Source: Volvariella volvacea V23
Lineage: Eukaryota > Basidiomycota > Agaricomycetes > Agaricales > Pluteaceae
DNA: 64,000 bases
NCBI GenBank assembly: GCA_000349905.1
Contig: KB722740.1
Coordinates: 1,279,309 to 1,343,308 of the forward strand
Direction: 5' to 3'
Part shown: piece by piece, positions 56,480-64,000 of the stretch
Layout of the letters: every line of letters starts with the position of its first letter
How positions within the stretch are numbered: the stretch's first letter is position 1
Position numbers and translations under genes: made by a program
Notes under the pieces: generated by a model
Seen by the model: only the letters and a program-made list of their open reading frames with translations
What the model was told of the DNA's origin: nothing
Databases searched by the model: none

Positions 56480-57342
56480 TTATTTCGGGGGTGGGGTAGA
56501 TGGTCCTGGGGAGAGATAAAGACAAGGTTGATCAAACAAGAAGATATTGTTGTCGTCAATTGCTTACCGAATAAGCCATTTCGTGCAGGAGGAGAAGTGA
56601 CCCGAGGAGACGACGGGGTAACAAGCGGCGTGGGCATAAGAAGAGGGTTGGCTATAGGTACAACATCAACGCCAGCATAGCTCGAGCCAAGCTAGGCACT
56701 TACGCCTCCAGTGTGTCCATGCAGGCGAATCCTGCCTTGGAGGCTCGGGTAGAGCTTGTGGTGGAGGAGGGGGAGGGGCCGGTGTTGGTGCGGGAGGGGC
56801 GCCCCTAGGTTTGCGCTCAGGACGCTTGTGGACCACACGCCAGCCAGGCCTGGCTTGAGCTGGGCCTTGGTCATCGACTGGCGGGGGCGGAGCAGGCACA
56901 ACATCCAACGGTGGTGGAGGTGCTTCGATGGGCTGAAAGATATGTTAGGCGGTGAGGAAATAGATCGTGGACAAGGGCGGCGTACTTTTGGTTGCCATCC
57001 CGGTGTGAAGTCACTCCCTCCACCATGTTTAGATTTCACGGCCATCAGTTCTGCAATCTCACTGTACGTACAACGTGCAATCTAATTAGGATTGTCCTTG
57101 ATAAGCGGGTAAATTAACGGGAGTACGTACTACTGCAGGGCCCTACGCTCATCACGCAGTTTTCCAACCTCGGCCAGCAGGATGCGAACTTCGCTCGCCA
57201 GAGCCTTGCTAAAATCGGTTATGTATCTGCTCAAGAGGGTATTCTCAGGTAAGCCCCTTCTGATCGAACCACATGACATGCTGGTGAGTTGAACAGATAG
57301 TTACTTGGGTGGGGGTGTGTACGGCTGTCCGCTCGATGACAT
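56480..57342 (-). CDS. Small proline-rich protein with N-terminal coiled coil
   Basis: A gene recovered only by splicing; its longest exon alone looks like a fragment. Six exons join in phase. Exon 1 (ATG 57342) encodes MSSSGQPYTPPPK. Exon 2 gives YITDFSKALASEVRILLAEV and GKLRDERRALQ, an amphipathic likely coiled-coil helix. Exon 3 gives HEIAELMAVKSKHGGG and DFTPGWQPK. Exon 4 is proline-rich (APPPPLDVVPAPPPPVDD, TPAPPPPPPQALPEPP) with a basic patch RVVHKRPERKPRG. Exon 5 gives PNPLLMPTPLVTPSSPR. Exon 6 gives GPSTPPPK-stop at 56480-56482. About 180 residues, no known domain. Polyproline stretches suggest binding to SH3, WW or profilin-type partners (inference). Confidence 0.65.
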
Positions 57343-60300
57343 CCTGAGTTTGATAGACCGAGAAGTGGTAAAGAACGATAAATGAAGAGAAAGAGCAAGA
57401 GTGCTGCAGACCGTATGGGAGAACGAGGGCAAGATGTTGCTCGTCCTGATTTGGACAGCCAACACGAGGCACGCGAGATTTGTCATCACGTACTGATCAC
57501 CACCAGCGCTTTGCCCAGCTAGCTCCCTCATCTCTGGGATACAATTCTAGGCAATTCTGGCTTCAATCGATGCCGGGTGCTATGCTCAATGTTGACCTTT
57601 ACATCGTAGACGAGTGGAAGTGTGCCCACTTGGGCCGGTGAAGTGTATGCCGACTGCCGCCGCCGGCCATCGCCGGCCACCCTCGATGCCTCGCTAAGTT
57701 ACAGGTCTTCGACAAAGTCGCAGAGGCGACACAGCATATCCGCTGTAGAAAGCACCGATAGTCAATGAGCCTAATTGTAATTGCCCCCGCCGTCAGTCGA
57801 GTAGCCCCTTATAGCGCAATTGCCTCGAACGATGGCGCTGGCAAGTTGATGGACACCTCCGACAAACGATAATGCTGTTAACTAACCAAAGGAAATAGGG
57901 TACCAGTCCAAGTAAGCGGTACTCACCCACCTCCCCCAAACCAAGGGCACACACTAAGCACTCATCTCGCAAAATCCAGAATCCCGGAAAAACGGCTCCA
58001 GCATGGATCCAATCGTCCTACCCAGAGTGCAAGAACACTTCTCTACCCCCGTCATGCGGCAATTTTAGAACCAGGCCAGATTATTCTTAGTCTTCCTCGT
58101 CACCCTTTCCTGCGGTTCTTTTGGGCATTTTGGCAGGTATCACTGAAATCACTTTTTTTTTTACGAATGAATCACATCAGGTTTGGCAACTCCGGCCGCG
58201 CATGCCAGTGGGCCTATGTAAGTGGCAGCTGCAGCAAATCATCCCCGAATGGGATTCCTCCGTGATGGCTCCCAGGTTTCTCCGAGACGAGCGTCATAGT
58301 GACGACTGCTCGGTGCTTGTGGGATGGGCTTTATTATGTATTTGGCGTTTGGTATGGAGCTTTGGGATGTAGCCGGGCTTGGACTCGTTGAACACGTTTT
58401 GTTCTGGGTGAACGAGGGAGGGGTTTTTTAAGCGAAATGAAATCGTGGAGTTGTCATCTGAGGCTGAGAGCTGGGGGAATTTAGGTTTAAACCTCAAGGA
58501 AGGCCCGGGACTAGTTGGTGTCCAAGTTGTCAGTCAGTGGGTGAGGCTCGAGCTGACGGTAAGTTCATTTCCGCCAGCTCTGTTACAGACTTGGAGTGTT
58601 TAACGATGATCTACTTATTCATTCTTGAAATGAAAAACAGTAGCCGCTCAGAATATATTTATCAGCGTGACTGGTTCAATACCAACATTCCTGGTACCGT
58701 CTCTCCCTGAAGAGTCAAACACACTCCAGGAGAAATAAATCAAGATTCTCTCGTTGCGTTCAGCCTTCTGCATCCGCCTATCCTGACCGAGCGTCATCCA
58801 TCCCTTCACTCCTTCACTATCTTACTACAAGATAAACCTCCGGAACTAGTCTGTGGGGAACGGTGCTTGGCGTCCGGAGTATCTGTGTGTGCCAACGTTG
58901 CCCAGAACAGTTGCAAGGTTATGCGAGCAGGAACGAGATTTCGCCCAAGTGCGATGCAGACTCGCTGCAGCCCTTTACTGTCCCTTTCCCGATACCACGA
59001 CCTGCATATTCAACCTCAAAGTGCCCTTCCAGTCAATACAAGCCTGGAATTTCATTTGAGCTACCAGCCACACGACAACCACGTATCCTGCACGGCGAAC
59101 AACGGCGGGGAAATAACCAGGGTAGCGTCCAACACACTGTCAATCCGTCACGTCCAAGAGTAGTAGGCTCGGTGGTAATTTATAGCATGCCCATCTCGTG
59201 TGCGTGCGTACTAAGCAGTGGAACCATATCTTCTCCTGACTGAGGGCCCGTTTGTCATCCAAATTCAGGTTAACGACCTTGGCAAGTTACTGTAGTCCCA
59301 ACGTTCACCACACCAGAATCATGTTCTATTTGCAATTGCTTGCTCAGTTTCTTAGGCCGGATGCTGAAGATGGTGTAAGTGGGTCGTGTTACATCGTGAT
59401 TCTGCCCTTGCGTTGCTCTCGGTAGGCTATGTCGAAAGACTGGGCTCACACACCCCAGTGGACATGTACAGTGTAATATGCTCTCTACACTGCTAAGGGT
59501 TTCAACCGTCTTCGGTATATCTTAATTGGACGGTGCCTTGGTTAACCTTTCTTGGCACATAGACCGCACAGCCGTGGTTTAGCAGCAACTGCTTAAGCTG
59601 GTACAACAGCCCAACCTGTCAGCAAAGTAAAGTATGCCACGAAGGCTCCTGCTGCCCTAGTGCAGCAACCAAGAGGTTCTCTATGAAAATAAGACTCCCT
59701 CTCTCAACTTTGCGTCACGCCCAACGCCCCGAGAGGGCCGGAATTAATTATTCTAGACCACACACAAACTCCTCCATTACGCCGTCCCATCCCATCCCAG
59801 CACGGTGGAACTTCGGTTTCACGCTAATATCCCACTCGACACGCTGTTGCACAGCTATACACCACTATTGTATGCCATTATATATATTGCGTCGCAGCAC
59901 ACGCGATTGATACATCTTTGTCGCGAAGGGCACAACATGTCCAGTCCAGTCCAAGGAGAAACAAACAAAAAACACAATATTTTCGCCGTGAATTCGCCAT
60001 TGCAGCGCTGGAAGAACCTCGCTGTTTTATCTGGGGGGTGGGCGTTTCCCTGGCCCGGGTCCGCCGGGGGTGAAACTCGAAGAAGAGAGGGGAGGAAGGA
60101 AGGATTGGCAATCAAATTCTTCCAGCCCCCCCGCGAATTCAGGGCGCTCCCTGGGTTCTTCGAAGTCCGAAGCGGGATAGAAGCATCCTCGTCTCGCTTC
60201 GCTTGGCTTCGAGTCCTTTCGGGTGGATACGTAGATACATATGCGCATAGTACAATGCAGTGCATCTGTTGATGGAGCGCATCTTCTTCGAATTCGAGGA

Positions 60301-60516
60301 GCACGAGGGAGGTTTGGGAATATTCTTTTTAAAACAGCACATGTTACATATTCATAATTGAATACACACGATACGTAGGCAGGTACAACCTTGCCACAGT
60401 CCGTTTTTGGATGACATGCATACATACGGGATAGCAATAGCAACACAGTATTCCTACGTCCCATATGCACATGCACATCCTTTCCTAATCCAGTCGCAAA
60501 TCACAATTAACCATCC
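57343..60516. other. Long gene-poor interval
   Basis: About 3.2 kb between the proline-rich protein gene and the stop of the Gfo/Idh/MocA gene. Open frames near 58853-59243 (three overlapping plus-strand frames) and 59805-60476 (both strands) show no domain, consistent splicing or leader. A T-run lies near 58150. I see no tRNA cloverleaf, rRNA or transposase. A short secreted-protein gene near 58867 cannot be excluded. Confidence 0.4.
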
Positions 60517-61942
60517 TTACACGATCGGCAGCTCCAAAGGAACCAAATCCAACAAATCAACAGGCTGGCCGTTGCTATCCAACGCAGCCTGAATGAACGC
60601 AACATCCCTCAGAGCCCCAAGCGGGTCGCCAAACGCCTCTACGCCCGGTTTCCCGGCAATAGCATCAAAGAAGCTCAGAATCTCCACTGCGACGCCGGAT
60701 ATTGGGTGGTCAATAATCTCCTCAACATCCCTTTCTGCAGAGGACGCTTCGACTTTGACTCTAGACACGATTTTGACGCGGAAGATGGAGGACTTGACTT
60801 CAGGCGGGTGGACTTGGGTGATGGAGAGCCAGCCCTTGGTGCCGGTTATGATCGTCGAGTCTGGGAGGGGACGGGTGGAGACGGGGGAGGCCCAGGAGAG
60901 CTCAGCGATCCCCGTGAAGTGGGAGTCGGCTTTGGCGATGGCTTGGATTGTGTCGTGCGGTTTGAGGTATTCCTTGGTTAAGGAGGCGAAGCCTGAGAGG
61001 TGGGTGAGGGGGTGAGGGAGGATGGTGCGGAGGATGGCGATTGTGTGCTGATGGAAGGGGGTGTGAGCGGATTGGGGGATGTGGGAGATAGGTGGAAGGT
61101 TCTTACCACTCCTCCATCAAGCTAAGGGTTGGCAGGGGCAAGGTGAGCAATGAGGATTACGGCGTGTTGTATCTGGACTCACGATGAATCCACCTTGGTA
61201 CTGAAGAGATCCGGAGAAAGTTAGGAACTGCTCGTCATGGCGCATTGAATGTGCGACGTACGTCTGGAATCGTTCTCCATGGAGTCTTGTACCATTTAGA
61301 CTCCTCGTCAATAAAGTTGTAGACGTTGGTCTTGAAGAGGGAAACCTCTCCAATCTTGCCCGCTTTAATTGCCGCAGCTGCAGCCTGCACACCCGGCTCG
61401 GCCTCAAAGTTCTCAGCTATCCTCCAGATGAGGCCTTTTGGTTTGTACACCGTGTTGTAGGTTTTGATAAGCTCAAGGCCGCTGGCGACATCGGCGGCGA
61501 CAGGCTTCTCGCTGAGCACATGCTTCCCCGCAGCGAGTGCCTTGAGGACAACGCCAGGCTGGGTCGTGATGGGCAGTATCACAATTACAGATGTGATATC
61601 CGATCTCGCAAGCAACGCATCCAAGTCCGATGATGCGTCACCATCGTGATAAACACTGGGCGGTTCGTTCAGATGCAGGGTTGCAACTGCTGCCTCTGCA
61701 AGATCTCGCGCACTCCTCTCGGACCGCGAGTAGACGGCCTTCAGAGGTGGTACGGCACCCCTCAGGACACCAAGCGCAGGAAGATGGGCTGGTCGCAGCC
61801 CCGCGTGTAGGTTGGTGAATATTCGGAGGTTGTAGAACAGAATTTAAGACGAGTGAATGAGATCGCGACAAGAAGACGATGACGAACCTTCCTTGGCAAA
61901 GATTCCGGCGCCTAGGATCGCAGTACCGTTGGCGGGTGACAT
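60517..61942 (-). CDS. Gfo/Idh/MocA-family NAD(P)-dependent oxidoreductase
   Basis: A Rossmann-fold dehydrogenase related to glucose-fructose oxidoreductase, inositol dehydrogenase and fungal dimeric dihydrodiol or xylose dehydrogenases. ATG 61942 gives MSPANGTAILGAGIFAKE with the nucleotide-binding glycines. After an intron (about 61810-61885) come LKAVYSRSERSARDLAEAAV and LLARSDITSVIVILPI, the family EKP motif (HVLSEKPVAADV), KGLIWRIAENFEAEPGVQAA and GKIGEVSLFKTNVYNFIDEE. Smaller exons give the YQGGFI region and the substrate-binding segment WFIDGGVHTIAILRTILPHP with the conserved Gly-Gly-x-His. The end is LDLVPLELPIV-stop at 60517. About 390 residues. The sugar or polyol substrate is not deducible. 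It is divergent from the GH1 gene (539 bp), so both could act on plant-sugar degradation products. Confidence 0.88.
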
Positions 61943-62481
61943 GGATGGGGGCAGGGATGGTGGCTGATGGCAAGCTGCGATAAATCGTGGACTCTGGTGC
62001 CTCAAAGCTCAAAAGAGACGGTGCTTACGGAGGGGGTGGCGCGCTTAATGGAGGTAAAATTATGGCGACTGCATTCCATCGCGGGTCGTCAGATTCCGTC
62101 ACGTGAATTGCCGAGAAAGCTCCGGGCGAGGAGTGGCGGTTGGAGAGGCAGGAGAGCTGCATGGTGGGCCAGCGGAATTGGCAGCACGGCTGCTGCAGGT
62201 TTGACACGCCTCCTGCCCTTCTCTGTCAGTTCCCAGATACTCGCCGCATTTTTCCTGATCCCATTATAGGCTGTCACATCAAGTTCCTCGTTTTGTCCAC
62301 AATACGCCTTGGAACACTCAAGGCTATCTGGTCCTACACCCGTCGGACTATTCTCGGGGGTGGAGCATTTGATCTCCCCCTGGAACTGGGTGATATCGGC
62401 GGATTGTCTTTGGTTTAAGAGCAGGAGCGTCAGTTGGCATGTCTCTTGCTAGCTTTCACGCCCGCTACGTGCACAGGGACC
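61943..62481. promoter_or_regulatory. Divergent promoter, Gfo/Idh/MocA gene / GH1 beta-glucosidase
   Basis: An interval of 539 bp between two divergent start codons. GC-rich, with a CACGTG-containing GTCACGTGAATT sequence near 62097-62108, a possible bHLH-type E-box. No exon is seen. Confidence 0.4.

Positions 62482-64000
<1,519 letters not shown>

Noticed and set aside
58853..59243. Three overlapping plus-strand open frames that might encode a small secreted protein
   Set aside because: No clear leader or cysteine pattern and no frame is better than the others.
59805..60476. Overlapping 149-155 codon open frames on both strands
   Set aside because: No family features; GC-rich repetitive purine/pyrimidine composition explains the lack of stops.

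Overview
The window is nuclear DNA from a filamentous basidiomycete, probably an agaricomycete. Its genes carry many short (about 45-80 bp) GT-AG introns. Its gene families are typical of wood- or litter-associated mushrooms: myosin-motor chitin synthase, GMC oxidoreductase, several P450s, DUF6534 membrane proteins, a fungal alginate-lyase-like gene, steryl-glucosidase-like GH5, GH1 beta-glucosidase, tandem F-box genes and a probable clampless (Clp1-like) gene. One 100-N assembly gap lies at 54357-54456. I saw no rRNA, tRNA, CRISPR array or intact transposon.

Region 1 (1 to about 21.2 kb) looks like a biosynthetic gene cluster. It contains a GMC oxidoreductase (cut by the left edge), two paralogous alpha/beta hydrolases, three cytochrome P450s, a DUF6534 seven-helix membrane protein, an aldo-keto reductase, a LaeA-like SAM methyltransferase and a UbiA-superfamily membrane prenyltransferase or terpene cyclase. 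No polyketide synthase, NRPS or classical soluble terpene synthase is visible, so the UbiA protein is the best candidate for the core enzyme. Three P450s, an AKR and a GMC enzyme could oxidise or reduce the scaffold, the methyltransferase could methylate it, and the hydrolases could hydrolyse or acylate it. Several genes are divergently paired: GMC/hydrolase 1, hydrolase 2/AKR, and UbiA/P450.

Region 2 (21.2-33 kb) begins with about 1.8 kb of gene-poor DNA and an only partly resolved minus-strand gene. Then come the housekeeping pair PTPA (PP2A activator) and SURF6 (ribosome biogenesis), sharing a 146-bp divergent promoter, two tandem F-box-like genes, and a four-helix membrane protein.

Region 3 (33.9-48 kb) holds a class V/VI-type chitin synthase with an N-terminal myosin motor, a secreted and probably GPI-anchored alginate-lyase-like enzyme, and the Clp1-like gene.

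Region 4 (48.6-64 kb) holds an F-box/LRR-type gene and a broken third copy of the region-2 F-box family. The broken copy ends at a 20-bp-arm hairpin exactly where its last exon should be. Next are the GH5 steryl-glucosidase-like gene (containing the gap), a small proline-rich coiled-coil protein, about 3.2 kb of gene-poor DNA, a Gfo/Idh/MocA oxidoreductase, and a GH1 beta-glucosidase running off the right edge.

Gene models were spliced by eye. Exon ends are supported by reading phase and family conservation, not by transcript data.
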